A stretch of 64,000 bases of DNA from Nostoc sp. LPT (GCF_017115165.1 NZ_JABXKF010000149.1:1-64000), one strand, 5' to 3'. Shown: positions 1-8,401, counted from the stretch's first letter. Program-made: numbers and translations. Notes: generated from the letters alone by a model not told the origin.

Positions 1-43
1 AAAATCGCTACACTCCACTATTTCTCATGCTTCCGCCTCCTTG

Positions 44-475
44 TCACCCCTTCAGCTGTTGGACATTTCCGTACAGTTCACCAACCAATCCGTCCAGTTC
101 GTGCTTTATATCTTCATAGCGTCCAAGTTTGCTAGTCCACATACCATCATCTAGCTGTTTAGCTATGTGCTGTGGCTTACCGTCTTCTTTTACATATATA
201 GCAATCTTTTCAAATCCAACTTCAATTTCCGCATTAATGCATATCTCCTAACCGCAAATTTGGAATGCAATAGTAAATGCTTGTAGTGTTTCCTCTTTAG
301 GTGCACCATCAGGCCAGTAATAATCCTCTCCAGGTGCAGGAGACCACCAACGGTCATCTTCATTATTAATTGCCCAAGCAATGCAATTATATTCAGGTGT
401 GAATTTGCTTGTGATTTCGTATGTAGTCTTGACTAAGTTAGGCCAATCAGCTTCAAGTTCAGCATTTGTATCCAT
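44..475 (-). pseudogene. DUF7689-like protein, split by one in-frame TAG
   Basis: Read through, this frame gives about 143 codons. The first 75 codons contain FTPEYNCIAWA, RWWSP and YYWPDGAPKEETLQAF, a signature I recognise from the uncharacterised DUF7689 family. A TAG at 248-250 then interrupts it, but the same frame continues as EICINAEIEVGFEKIAIYVK, HIAKQLDDGMWTSKLG and YEDIKHELDG to a stop at 44-46. Relatives carry a GYE-C-type motif where this copy reads G-stop-E, so a Tyr codon changed to TAG by one base is the simplest reading. The ATG overlaps the end of the upstream gene by 17 bp, implying translational coupling. Function is unknown. It is either a recent pseudogene, a truncated 75-residue product, or a readthrough product. 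Confidence 0.6.
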
Positions 476-1124
476 GCTGTCTACCCCAATCCAACCAAGC
501 CTCTGCCATTTTTTTGAGCCTCCCTCTATCTTCTGGCTTAATGGGATTAGCTCCAGTGATGGATCTTAATGCCCAAAACCAGTGTTCCGGCTCTCTGCTT
601 AGTTCTTCAAGAATTAAAGGCACTGCATCTGTCCCCATGCCTATTATTTGTTGATATGCAGTGTGTAAAATCATATCACTCATTAATGACAGATGCTTGG
701 TTTCGCTACGCCATTGATTAGCAAGCTTAATAAAAGTGTCTTTTAGTTCTGCTTGCCTTAATAGATAACTTGACGGACGGCTTGTTGTTTGCTTCGCTTT
801 CCGAAATTTACTTTTTTGCAGTAAGGATTGTTCAGAAGAAACATACAACACTGTTTCTTCTCTCCAAAGAAAAGCCTCTTGCTTCCAGTTTTTAGTTCTC
901 CATAACGATGCTTTGCTTGTTTCAGCTTTAATTTGATTACTCAAATAAATATCGTAGTTATTATCTTTAAATAAATTGAAACTACTATAATTTTCTTGAA
1001 TTGGCACAGCAGAGACACAAATGCGGCGAAATTTAGGATAATGTGAATATTTGCTTAATTTTTTATTATTTACTTTTTGAGTCCAAAAGTTTATTTTATT
1101 TTTCGCTTTTTCTGATGTCAACAT
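459..1124 (-). CDS. hypothetical protein with conserved C-terminal WFWAL/ITG/PEDRG domain
   Basis: This 221-residue protein is soluble. The C-terminal 90 residues carry a motif series seen in many uncharacterised bacterial proteins: ANQWRSET, YQQIIGMGTDAVPLILEEL, HWFWALRSITGANP, PEDRG and AWLDWGR. The N-terminal 120 residues are Lys/Ser-rich and I do not recognise them. Its stop codon lies inside the start of the DUF7689-like gene, and the third minus-strand gene ends about 80 bp upstream, so the three probably form one transcript. The short, accessory, co-translated arrangement would suit a toxin-antitoxin or defence module, but no catalytic motif supports that. Function is unknown. Confidence 0.65.
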   Translation of the reverse strand: MLTSEKAKNKINFWTQKVNNKKLSKYSHYPKFRRICVSAVPIQENYSSFNLFKDNNYDIYLSNQIKAETSKASLWRTKNWKQEAFLWREETVLYVSSEQSLLQKSKFRKAKQTTSRPSSYLLRQAELKDTFIKLANQWRSETKHLSLMSDMILHTAYQQIIGMGTDAVPLILEELSREPEHWFWALRSITGANPIKPEDRGRLKKMAEAWLDWGRQHGYKC

Positions 1125-1207
1125 ATTTCTACCCTAATTGTCGATTGGAAATTTCTGATATTTATACAGTTGAATCAATTTTTTTATTCATCGTCATTTT
1201 CTATATT

Positions 1208-1903
1208 TTATTCTATTACAGGATTTATATACTCTATTTCTGCTTTTTTTAAAACAGATCCAAGAGCTTGTCTATTGTCTATTGCAATAATTATTTGCTC
1301 ATGTAAATTTTCTAAATCATCTGAGTCAAGAACTACATAAAATTCTTTAGTTCCCTCTGCATCTCTATACTGAATTTTAAGCGTATGAATTAAGATAACA
1401 GCTTCTACTTTTCTCTCAGTTTCTGAGTCAAATACAGGTCGGATATCAGTAACAATTCTTGAATCTGAAAATATCCGCTCATGTTCAATCAGTAAATCAG
1501 AAGCTTTATCCAAAATATCTAAAGGAAAAGCAATACTTTCTAAAGCTTTTAGTAGGCTGGATAACTTCCGTTTAAAAGGTTCTATTTGCTCTGGTTTGAA
1601 AAATTCAGCAAATTCAGCGTCTTCTTCTATAGACTTACTGAGTAAAGCTACAATAGCTTCATTAGACAAGTTTTGTTCTTTGTATAATTGCCTTAAAGAT
1701 ACTAGAGTAACAACAATATTTAGAGCAGTACGCCTATTAAGTTTTTGTGTTTGAACTATTTTTTCAGAAATTTTATATACAATGTTTTCGACCGTCGGAG
1801 GAAAATCCCGTAAAACTGATATAATTGCATCAATAGTATCATCATCAGTGTTGAAAATAAATTCAATCCCAGACTTATACTGCTCAGGAATTCTTAAATC
1901 CAT
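1208..1903 (-). CDS. hypothetical acidic protein, first gene of three-gene cassette
   Basis: This 231-residue acidic, mostly helical protein has no membrane segments or signal peptide. The central part (LLKALESIAFPLDILDKA) looks helical. The C-terminal part has a beta-rich stretch, AVILIHTLKIQYRD and FYVVLDSDDLENLHEQI, ending in helices, which recalls proteins that pair a small alpha/beta domain with a C-terminal regulatory helix. I cannot assign a family. It is followed on the same strand by the WFWAL-domain gene and the split DUF7689-like gene. The upstream 200 bp are very AT-rich, with TATAAT-like sequence near 2055 that could serve as promoter. Confidence 0.55.
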   Translation of the reverse strand: MDLRIPEQYKSGIEFIFNTDDDTIDAIISVLRDFPPTVENIVYKISEKIVQTQKLNRRTALNIVVTLVSLRQLYKEQNLSNEAIVALLSKSIEEDAEFAEFFKPEQIEPFKRKLSSLLKALESIAFPLDILDKASDLLIEHERIFSDSRIVTDIRPVFDSETERKVEAVILIHTLKIQYRDAEGTKEFYVVLDSDDLENLHEQIIIAIDNRQALGSVLKKAEIEYINPVIE

Positions 1904-2325
1904 AAATTATCCCACTCTTATCAAAAATACTTGAAGCACAAATACTATGCAGCAATAATAGTGTACTTTGCCGCCTTGAAATATATACCCATTACATTTT
2001 TACCATAAACAATAAGCTTTCCTTCAAAAAACCTCTTAGTATACTCTATATAGTATATTATAGTCAATACAAAGATTGATTGGTTTTTATTATAGATTTG
2101 AATATTAAGTAAGATTTTTTTTATAAACCTTTATTAGTTTTTAGTGTTGAGAACATCAATAAGAGGGGATAAAATTTATACTTAAATAATCATATTAATA
2201 TGCAAGGTAATCATAAATCTCTTTCAGGTCTCTATTTTGTACAGACAAAAAGTTTAAGAAGATTTTTATTAACTTGATTAAGTACTATATGGATTTTGAG
2301 GATGATGAAACAACTTTTTAAAATC
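1904..2325. other. AT-rich intergenic region
   Basis: No gene is visible. The stretch is very AT-rich, and 2039-2070 holds interlocking TATA/ACTATAAT words that would read as a promoter for the minus-strand cassette. No terminator-like hairpin was recognised. Confidence 0.4.
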
Positions 2326-2520
2326 CTACGTGTCAGACTTGATGAAGTGCTGATCTGTAGTATTTAGGATGACACTTATATTACTATTGGGATGTCGGGT
2401 TGTTAAATTGACTATCACGACTTCTTCGGGAGTGCCATCAGGCTCAGTCGTAGCGTCGTAGCTATCCAAAGATGAAGTTTCATTGCTGTGGGTTAGGGAG
2501 ATGAAACCTTCTCCGAGCAT
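2326..2520 (-). pseudogene. possible fragment of a small uncharacterised protein
   Basis: This 64-codon frame ends in EEVVIVNLTTRH followed by VILNTTDQHFIKSDT. That resembles, from memory, the core of short proteins that carry a VVIVNLT strand and a DHPFI motif, but the usual downstream part is missing: the frame stops at TAG and what follows does not look homologous. The N-terminal 25 residues are low in hydrophobics. It may be a gene remnant rather than an expressed gene. Confidence 0.25.
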
Positions 2521-2807
2521 AAATTTTTAAGCCCATTGCGCTCATAACGATTCGGTTGCTTAATGCGGTAATTAAAGACTCTAGCACTGTTAGAAGAGAT
2601 ATTTAATGTCTATAAATTCCTTATTAGAATTGTTTTGCTGATATATCAATAAAATATTTAACCACTTGACAGCCTCAGAGTATGCATCTTTATCCAGGCG
2701 ATTAACTGACAATGCTGTAATAGAATTAATACAATTACTATAATTTTCCTGTAGCTTTTCTTTAATCCTTTTAGAAAATAAGGGTTAAAAGTCTTACTAA
2801 CCAGTGA

Positions 2808-2963
2808 TTCCCTAAGATTTTGTTAAAAGCTTGGCAAAAAGGTAAGAATGCGATGGAAGAACGGATGAGGACGATTGACCAACACTTTGCACGGCACCTA
2901 ATAGATTTACAACGTCCTTATCTCAATCCCAGTTCTGAGGATATATACAAGCCGTTAAATTGA
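2808..2963 (+). pseudogene. C-terminal gene remnant, unknown family
   Basis: This 51-codon open stretch has no convincing start of its own; the only ATGs are internal, at 2853 and after. It has protein-like composition: LLKAWQKGKNAMEER, then DQHFARHLIDLQRPYLNP, ending in IYKPLN and TGA. It reads like the C-terminus of a larger helical protein whose 5' part has been lost. I do not recognise the family. A 123-bp inverted-repeat element begins 28 bp downstream, so local rearrangement may have truncated it. Confidence 0.3.
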
Positions 2964-2990
2964 TGGGGATTGGGGATTGGGGACTAGAAG

Positions 2991-3113
2991 ACCGATTCAG
3001 TATTCAGAGTGATGACGAAAAATTCGGGTTTCTTTTAGGCGCAAGAAGGAAATTGTGCTTGAAATGACCTGAAAATCTGGTTGTCCAGTCTTGCGTTTTA
3101 TTACTGAATCGGT
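2991..3113. repeat. 123-bp MITE-like element with 12-bp perfect terminal inverted repeats
   Basis: The ends are ACCGATTCAGTA (2991-3002) and its exact reverse complement (3102-3113). Inside lies a second inverted pair, CGCAAGA (3040-3046) and TCTTGCG (3089-3095). There is no coding capacity. Size, terminal inverted repeats and position among gene scraps suggest a non-autonomous miniature transposable element. I saw no second copy in the window. Confidence 0.5.
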
Positions 3114-3160
3114 GTACTAGGGAGAATAATAATGCCCAATCGCCAATCCCCATACCCCAT

Positions 3161-3943
3161 TCAAAATTCCACAATTACCGGCACATGGTCGCTAGGTTGA
3201 GTTAACTTTCTGGGGGCAACATCAATGATGCAACTTGTCGCACGCTCATACAGGATGGGTGTGAGATAGTGATGGTCAATTCGCCAACCTAAGTTACGAC
3301 GAAAGGCGGCAGAGCGATAATCCCACCAGCTATAATTTCCACCTTCTGTGGTGAATTTGCGAAAAGCATCGGCAAATCCCAGTTTCAGAATATCCCGTAA
3401 GGCTTGGCGCTCTGTATCTGTTGCCATAATGTGATTTTCTGTACTCACTTGCTCGTGAATATCCTTATCTTCCAAGGCGATATTGAAGTCGCCGCACACA
3501 CAAATTGCGGGTTGTGACAGCACGAGCAATCGCAAATACTCGTGTAGAGCTGTCAACCAACGCAGTTTGTATTCGTATTTCTCAGTTCCTACCGCTGCGC
3601 CATTAGGAACATATAAGTTTACAATCCGAACACCATCAATTACACCTGTAATTACGCGCTTTTGCTCGTCCCATTCGTGATGTAAATCTGGCAAAATCGC
3701 CCTAAGCCCGCTACTGACATTTAGGAATGGCTGGCGGCTAATCAGGGCTACACCGTTATAAGATTTTTGTCCTGATATATAAAGGTTATAGCCTAACTGC
3801 TCAAAAGGCGATCGCGGAAATTCAGCATCCACAACTTTGGTTTCTTGCAAGCAGAGAACATCAACGGGATTCAGGGTTAACCAATCGATAACCTGTTCAA
3901 GGCGAGTGCGAATTGAGTTGACGTTCCAAGTAGCGATTTTCAT
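3161..3943 (-). CDS. xth: exodeoxyribonuclease III (AP endonuclease)
   Basis: This 260-residue protein has the full exonuclease III / endonuclease-exonuclease-phosphatase fold. It would cut DNA 5' of abasic sites and degrade one strand 3' to 5' in base-excision repair, in the cytoplasm. Active-site residues are in the expected order: N7 (TWNVNS), E34 (LQETK), Y112 (LYVPNG), D153 and N155 (GDFN), D224 (WRIDHH), and D253-H254 (SDHVPV). Length and start (ATG at 3943, directly before MKIATWN) match the family. It stands alone on the minus strand, with no obvious operon partner. Nothing is missing or unusual. Confidence 0.93.
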   Translation of the reverse strand: MKIATWNVNSIRTRLEQVIDWLTLNPVDVLCLQETKVVDAEFPRSPFEQLGYNLYISGQKSYNGVALISRQPFLNVSSGLRAILPDLHHEWDEQKRVITGVIDGVRIVNLYVPNGAAVGTEKYEYKLRWLTALHEYLRLLVLSQPAICVCGDFNIALEDKDIHEQVSTENHIMATDTERQALRDILKLGFADAFRKFTTEGGNYSWWDYRSAAFRRNLGWRIDHHYLTPILYERATSCIIDVAPRKLTQPSDHVPVIVEF

Positions 3944-4403
3944 TAGTTAATTATCAGATTTTTTCTAAATTACTAATTACAAATTATGTAATTATTGTAC
4001 AATTACTTAATATTTATAATTTCTGTTCCCTTTGCTAATTACCTTTAAATGAAGCTTTAATGACTTGATCCCATTCAATATTTTAGTATTTGCAGCTACA
4101 AAATATTCCATTTTGTAAGTTTTGCTACAAAATATTCTACCTTATTATGATTCCCAAGACAGATGCAACAAGTAATAGGTTAGCTATACGGTTAGAAGTG
4201 TAGATCAGAGTTGACTTTTGCCGATAGTCCATTAGATTTGTCGGTAGAAAATTTACGGAACGGTCAATCGTTATTGCGCTTTTGTTAGCCTGTTAGGTTA
4301 ATTTAAATGTCAAAAGAGTAAGTACAAATGCTCTTTACTCATAAAATGAATGATGTCGCTCATTATATTGAGGACAATTTCATAGACTGAACCAGAAAAA
4401 CTT
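3944..4403. other. AT-rich intergenic region upstream of glycosyltransferase
   Basis: These 460 bp lie between divergent genes (xth leftward, glycosyltransferase rightward). I see no open gene, tRNA or strong hairpin. The duplicated TTTGTAAGTTTTGCTACAAAATATTC words near 4110-4135 are short direct repeats only. The region presumably holds both promoters. Confidence 0.4.
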
Positions 4404-5474
4404 ATGAAAATCGCTCAAGTTGCCCCCTTATGGGAAAGGGTTCCACCTCCTAATTATGGAGGAATCGAACTGGTAGTGAGTCGCTTGACTGATGAACTTG
4501 TTCGTCGCGGTCATGAGGTAACTTTATTTGCCTCTGGCGATTCTCAAACTTTGGCTCATTTAGAAGCAGTTTATCCACGTGCATTGCGCTTAGACCCAAA
4601 TGTGAAAGAGTATGCAGTGTATGAAATGTTAGAACTAAGCCAAGTTTACCAGCGTGCTGACCAATTCGATATTATCCATTCTCATGTAGGGATTTCGGCA
4701 TTACCTTTAGCGAGTTTGATAACAGCAACTTCTACAGTCCACACCCTGCACAATAATTTTACAACTGACAACCGTCACGCATTTAGCTACTACCAAAAGC
4801 AACCATACATCAGTATTAGTAACTCGCAGCGTCAAATCGATCTTAATTATGTTGGCACGGTTTATAACGGAATTGAGTTAGCAGATTACCCATTTGTAGC
4901 CCAACCGTTAGAACCTCCATATTTAGCATTTTTAGGTCGTTTTTCGCCAGATAAAGGCCCGCAACATGCGATCGCTATTGCTAAACAGAGTGGTTGGCGC
5001 TTGAAGATGGCAGGAAAGGTTGATGCAGTAAACTCTGAGTTTTTTGAACAAGAGATTGCTCCCCACATAGATGGCCAGCAAATCGAATATCTCGGTGAAA
5101 TTAACCACACTGAAAAAACTGAACTTCTGGGTAATGCTGCCATAACTCTTTTCCCCATTAACTGGCAAGAACCTTTTGGGTTAGTAATGATTGAATCAAT
5201 GGCAACTGGTACGCCAGTGATTGCCATGAATTTCGGCTCCGTACCTGAAGTTATTGCCCACGGGAAGACAGGTTTTATCTGCAATAGCCATGCAGAAATG
5301 GCGGCAATGATTCCACTAGCTTTGGAACTCAATCGTCAAACCTGTCGAAAACACGTAGAAAACAACTTTAGTGTTAGCCACATGGTTAACGAATATGAAG
5401 CTGTTTACAGACAAATTATTAAAGACCGCATAGAATCGAATGGCCGCATTCATGCAGCTAACATTCAGTTTTAA
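4404..5474 (+). CDS. glycosyltransferase family 4
   Basis: This 356-residue retaining GT-B glycosyltransferase has the N-terminal acceptor-side signature LWERVPPPNYGGIE, typical of GT4 enzymes acting on small acceptors or lipids. The C-terminal nucleotide-sugar domain has FLGRFSPDKG and the EX7E-type motif EPFGLVMIESMATGTPVIA near residue 255. There is no membrane span. The sugar and acceptor cannot be told from sequence; mannosyl-, glucosyl- or sucrose-type transfer are all possible. It is followed after 57 bp by a small zinc-ribbon gene on the same strand. The ATG at 4404 fits the usual MKIAQVAP start. Confidence 0.87.
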   Translation: MKIAQVAPLWERVPPPNYGGIELVVSRLTDELVRRGHEVTLFASGDSQTLAHLEAVYPRALRLDPNVKEYAVYEMLELSQVYQRADQFDIIHSHVGISALPLASLITATSTVHTLHNNFTTDNRHAFSYYQKQPYISISNSQRQIDLNYVGTVYNGIELADYPFVAQPLEPPYLAFLGRFSPDKGPQHAIAIAKQSGWRLKMAGKVDAVNSEFFEQEIAPHIDGQQIEYLGEINHTEKTELLGNAAITLFPINWQEPFGLVMIESMATGTPVIAMNFGSVPEVIAHGKTGFICNSHAEMAAMIPLALELNRQTCRKHVENNFSVSHMVNEYEAVYRQIIKDRIESNGRIHAANIQF

Positions 5475-5530
5475 TCAACTGCTTTTTTTAATCAGCTTAA
5501 AACAACAATTTTTTTAAGGAGAATATTGGT

Positions 5531-5716
5531 ATGAGTACGAGAGCCAACACCTGCCCATGCTGCGGTGGTTCCCTCCTGCGTCATGCTCGTCATGGTGAAC
5601 TATATTGGTTTTGCCTGTCGTGCCGACAAGAAGTACCGCTATTAACTGCAACTCGCCTGCCGAATGTGGAAACCCGGAACACCGGTGTGCTTCCCCAGCC
5701 AGCAGTGAATAGCTAG
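5531..5716 (+). CDS. zinc-ribbon micro-protein
   Basis: This 61-residue protein has two zinc knuckles, CPCC (with GGSLLRH) and CLSC, separated by HARHGELYWF. That is enough for one four-cysteine zinc ribbon. The C-terminal 25 residues are polar and probably unstructured. A good AAGGAG ribosome site precedes the ATG. Similar WFCLSCRQEVP-type small proteins occur widely in cyanobacteria and are uncharacterised. It sits between the GT4 gene and the alcohol dehydrogenase on the same strand. It might bind nucleic acid or a protein partner, but this is not shown. Confidence 0.7.
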   Translation: MSTRANTCPCCGGSLLRHARHGELYWFCLSCRQEVPLLTATRLPNVETRNTGVLPQPAVNS

Positions 5717-5759
5717 TTTTTCAACATATAAAACCTACTAAAAATCAATACTGATTTAG

Positions 5760-5820
5760 TTTAGACCTATCAATAAGCCCCAACTGGTAAAATTGGATTG
5801 AGCTAATTGATAGGTTTAAA
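5760..5820. promoter_or_regulatory. 15-bp inverted repeat directly before the adh TTG start
   Basis: TTTAGACCTATCAAT (5760-5774) and ATTGATAGGTTTAAA (5806-5820) are inverted copies with one mismatch and a 31-bp loop. The right arm ends 3 bp before the TTG start of the alcohol dehydrogenase, so in RNA the stem would cover the ribosome-binding region. It could be an operator, an attenuator or a terminator of the upstream gene; sequence alone does not decide. Confidence 0.4.
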
Positions 5821-5823
5821 GTT

Positions 5824-6846
5824 TTGTTAGCAGCGTTACTTTATGGCCAAGAAGATTTACGCCTAGAGCAAGTTCCTGACCCCACTCCGGCGGCTGGGGA
5901 AGTCGCGATCAAAGTAGGGGCAGCAACAACTTGTGGTACAGATTTGAAAGTGTGGCGGCGTGGTGGTCATGCCAGGATGCTGATACCACCAACGCTGTTT
6001 GGTCACGAAGCTGCTGGGCGAATTGTTGCTGTGGGTGCAGGGGTGACAAATTGGCAAGTAGGCGATCGCATCGTCGCTAATAATTCTGCACCATGCATGA
6101 AATGCTTTTTTTGTCAACGTCAAGAATATTCCCTATGCCCAAATTTGACCTGGAATAATGGGACTTTTGCCCAATACCTAAAAATTCCCGCACCGATCGT
6201 AGAGCATAATATGTTGCAGATTCCTGATGAGTTGCCGTGGGAATTAGCAGCGATGACGGAACCTTTAGCTTGTGTCTTGCATGGTGTAGCCCGTTCTAAT
6301 ATTAAGCCCAAAGATAAAGTAGTCGTCTTGGGAGATGGGGCGATCGGGCTGATGTTTGTGGCAGCCTTGAGCGAGAAAGCTGAGGTTTTGCTGTGGGGAG
6401 GTAATAACCATAGACTAGAAATTGGTCAGAAATTGGGTGCAACCCAGACCTTTAATTATCATCAAATTCCAGAGATTCCCAGTGTAGTGAAAGAACTTAC
6501 CCAAGGATGGGGTGCAGATATAGTGATTGAAGCCACTGGTGTCCCAAGTGTTTGGGAAACGGCGATCGCTTGCGCTCGTCCTGGTGCAACAGTCAACTTA
6601 TTCGGTGGATGTCCACGGGATACCAGCATTACCGTCAGTACTGAACAACTGCACTATAGTGAACTTACTATCAAAGGCGTGTTTCATAATACACCAGACT
6701 ATGTGCGATCGGCGCTTGCACTCATAGCTAGTCGCAAAATTCCCTTTGAGTTACTTATTAGCGAACAGCGACCATTAAAAGATATAGAACAGGTGCTTTC
6801 TGAGATGAAGGCGCGTAAAGTAATAAAGGTAGCAATGATTCCTTAG
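5824..6846 (+). CDS. zinc-dependent alcohol/polyol dehydrogenase (MDR family)
   Basis: This 340-residue medium-chain dehydrogenase resembles sorbitol and threonine dehydrogenases. Catalytic zinc ligands are C37 (CGTD), H61-E62 (GHE) and E146 (TEPLAC). The structural zinc site is C91, C94, C97 and C105. The Rossmann glycine motif GDGAIG lies at 170-175. It would oxidise an alcohol or polyol with NAD(P); the substrate is not identifiable. The start is TTG at 5824, chosen because MLAALLYG matches the usual MKAALLYG-type N-terminus and no ATG or GTG is better placed. A 15-bp inverted repeat ends 3 bp upstream and may control translation. Confidence 0.85.
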   Translation: MLAALLYGQEDLRLEQVPDPTPAAGEVAIKVGAATTCGTDLKVWRRGGHARMLIPPTLFGHEAAGRIVAVGAGVTNWQVGDRIVANNSAPCMKCFFCQRQEYSLCPNLTWNNGTFAQYLKIPAPIVEHNMLQIPDELPWELAAMTEPLACVLHGVARSNIKPKDKVVVLGDGAIGLMFVAALSEKAEVLLWGGNNHRLEIGQKLGATQTFNYHQIPEIPSVVKELTQGWGADIVIEATGVPSVWETAIACARPGATVNLFGGCPRDTSITVSTEQLHYSELTIKGVFHNTPDYVRSALALIASRKIPFELLISEQRPLKDIEQVLSEMKARKVIKVAMIP

Positions 6847-6914
6847 TATTTTGGCAGCCAATTCACAGGGCACACTACAATGACTATAGCACCACAGACT
6901 TAGGCTAAAGCACT

Positions 6915-7175
6915 ATGACTCCTCAAGTCATTACCCCAGTATTGATGATTGAACCCTCATCATGGCTCTGCTCTGGCATCACCATTGAGAAAGTTGATAA
7001 TGTTAACCTTGCTAAGTTTACAGATGAGTTACATACTCGTCTCGAAGAATTGCTTGAAAAACGAAAATCTGGATTGCTGACTCCTGAAGAAGAAGCAGAA
7101 TATGCTGGAATTGCTGAACTAGAGCGCATCCTAAGTTTTGTTAACGCTAAATTGATTGCCAGTCGTGGGTGTTAA
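6915..7175 (+). CDS. small helical protein, partner of HNH endonuclease (copy 1)
   Basis: This 86-residue protein is helical, with a charged C-terminal half LHTRLEELLEKRKSGLLTPEE and then AELERILSFVNAKL. The same pattern (ERLRTLLARSNAGELTPTE, YERIEHLVVMI) occurs in the gene at 59828-60196, and both sit directly upstream of an HNH endonuclease. I therefore read it as the conserved partner of a two-gene HNH module. Its end overlaps the HNH frame by about 10-20 bp, implying translational coupling. Its role is unknown; an antitoxin-like or nuclease-regulating function is a guess from gene order. Confidence 0.7.
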   Translation: MTPQVITPVLMIEPSSWLCSGITIEKVDNVNLAKFTDELHTRLEELLEKRKSGLLTPEEEAEYAGIAELERILSFVNAKLIASRGC

Positions 7176-7584
7176 AGATGGTACTCGGCAGTTTGTGCGC
7201 GAAAGAGCTAAATATCTGTGTGAATATTGCCACTCTCTAGAACGCTCCAGTTCAGATCGCTTCACAATCCATCATCTTGTTCCACAATCATTAGGTGGTT
7301 CAGATGCAGATGACAACTTAGCTCTAGCTTGTCGTCGCTGTAATGAGCGTCGTTACAACTTCATAACTGGCGTTGATGCTCAAACTCAGCAAGAAGTCGC
7401 CTTATTCAATCCTCGTCAGCAACGGTGGGTAGATCACTTCATCTGGACAGGCGATGGACTAAAGATCATTGGCAAAAGTCCTACAGGTCAAGCAACTTGT
7501 CATCGACTAGATATCAATGATGAAAAATATATTGCAAAAGCATTCAAAACTTGTGGCGAGTTTGGAGGTGTAAATGACAGCTAA
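7156..7584 (+). CDS. HNH endonuclease (copy 1)
   Basis: This is an about 140-residue McrA-like HNH nuclease. It has CEYCHS as the first zinc pair, IHHLVPQSLGG and DDNLALACRRCNERR as the HNH core, and the downstream LFNPRQQRWVDHF signature, which cyanobacterial HNH proteins share. The first catalytic position reads IHHL rather than the commoner I-D-H. The start could be TTG at 7156 or GTG at 7165; GTG gives a shorter overlap with the partner gene. The last 20 residues (KAFKTCGEFGG) differ from relatives I know. It overlaps the following TAG-split gene by 11 bp. The cleavage target is unknown. Confidence 0.83.
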   Translation: MPVVGVKDGTRQFVRERAKYLCEYCHSLERSSSDRFTIHHLVPQSLGGSDADDNLALACRRCNERRYNFITGVDAQTQQEVALFNPRQQRWVDHFIWTGDGLKIIGKSPTGQATCHRLDINDEKYIAKAFKTCGEFGGVNDS

Positions 7585-8365
7585 TTATCGAATGTCTCGA
7601 CAATATGTTCTAGAATATAATCTTCTGTTTAGAAAATGCCAAGAGATTATTAAAAATTGTGGCTTTATTCTTCAAGAATCAAATCAGACAAGTGGTTCCA
7701 TTAAGGCAAAAGCAGGCATGAGTTGGAAGTCATTTGGTGAAAATATTGAGTTGCAGATTAATCATAATGGCATGATAAATGCACAAAGTACTTGCTCATA
7801 GTACCAACTTGTAGATTATGGAAAGAACAAAGAAAATCTTGAGAAATTATTCAAAACACTCGATACTTTGTTGGGAACGGTAAATACCGATATGTCCGCA
7901 TTGTCAACAAATCTTAAAAAGCAATTTCAATTGATTCAAAACACTCAATTGAAGGAACATATCGAAATAATTTCCATTGAAAAATTTCCTCTAGATAACA
8001 AGTTTGGTTCTGAAATATTATCAGTTGAACACGAGTTTTCAAAAACCGTAAATAACGAAGTAACTTTAGAAGCCACCCAAGAAATAAAAGGAATGGGTGG
8101 CTTGGAGCTTTTTGAGGTTATAAAGGCTGAAATTTCGCGTACCTCTTCTCAAAAGCATGAGTTGTCTACTGGAGAATCAGTAACTAGGCGTTTTAAGCTA
8201 ACATTTAGTGTAAAGCCAGGTGATTTTGTTACATACAAAGTTATATGGAAACGTAGAGTAATTAGTGGTGAGTACCATGTGATGGTCAACCAAAGTACTT
8301 TGATTGTGCCTTATAGTCTCCAATTAGGTCTAGAATACGAAGTCTCAACTGGTCAAGTAAATTAA
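7574..8365 (+). pseudogene. unknown beta-rich protein split by in-frame TAG
   Basis: Two open stretches, 7574-7801 (75 codons) and 7802-8365, lie in the same frame and are separated only by TAG at 7799-7801. Directly after it the frame reads YQLVDYGKNKENLEKLFKTL and runs to a TAA at 8365, giving a 263-position protein if read through. The second half is rich in alternating hydrophobic strands (VEHEFSKTVNN, FKLTFSVKPGDFVTYKVIWKR, GEYHVMV). That suggests a beta-sandwich domain, but I do not recognise the family. The gene overlaps the HNH gene by 11 bp, so it belongs to the same transcript. It may be a fresh nonsense mutation or a readthrough gene. Confidence 0.5.
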
Positions 8366-8401
8366 GTGTAACTCAGTAAACCAAAAAGTTTTTCCCAAAG
8401 A

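Noticed and set aside
8..28. A strong AGGAGG site before ATG at 28 on the minus strand
   Set aside because: The frame stops after six codons (TAG at 8-10) and the window ends there, so no gene can be supported.
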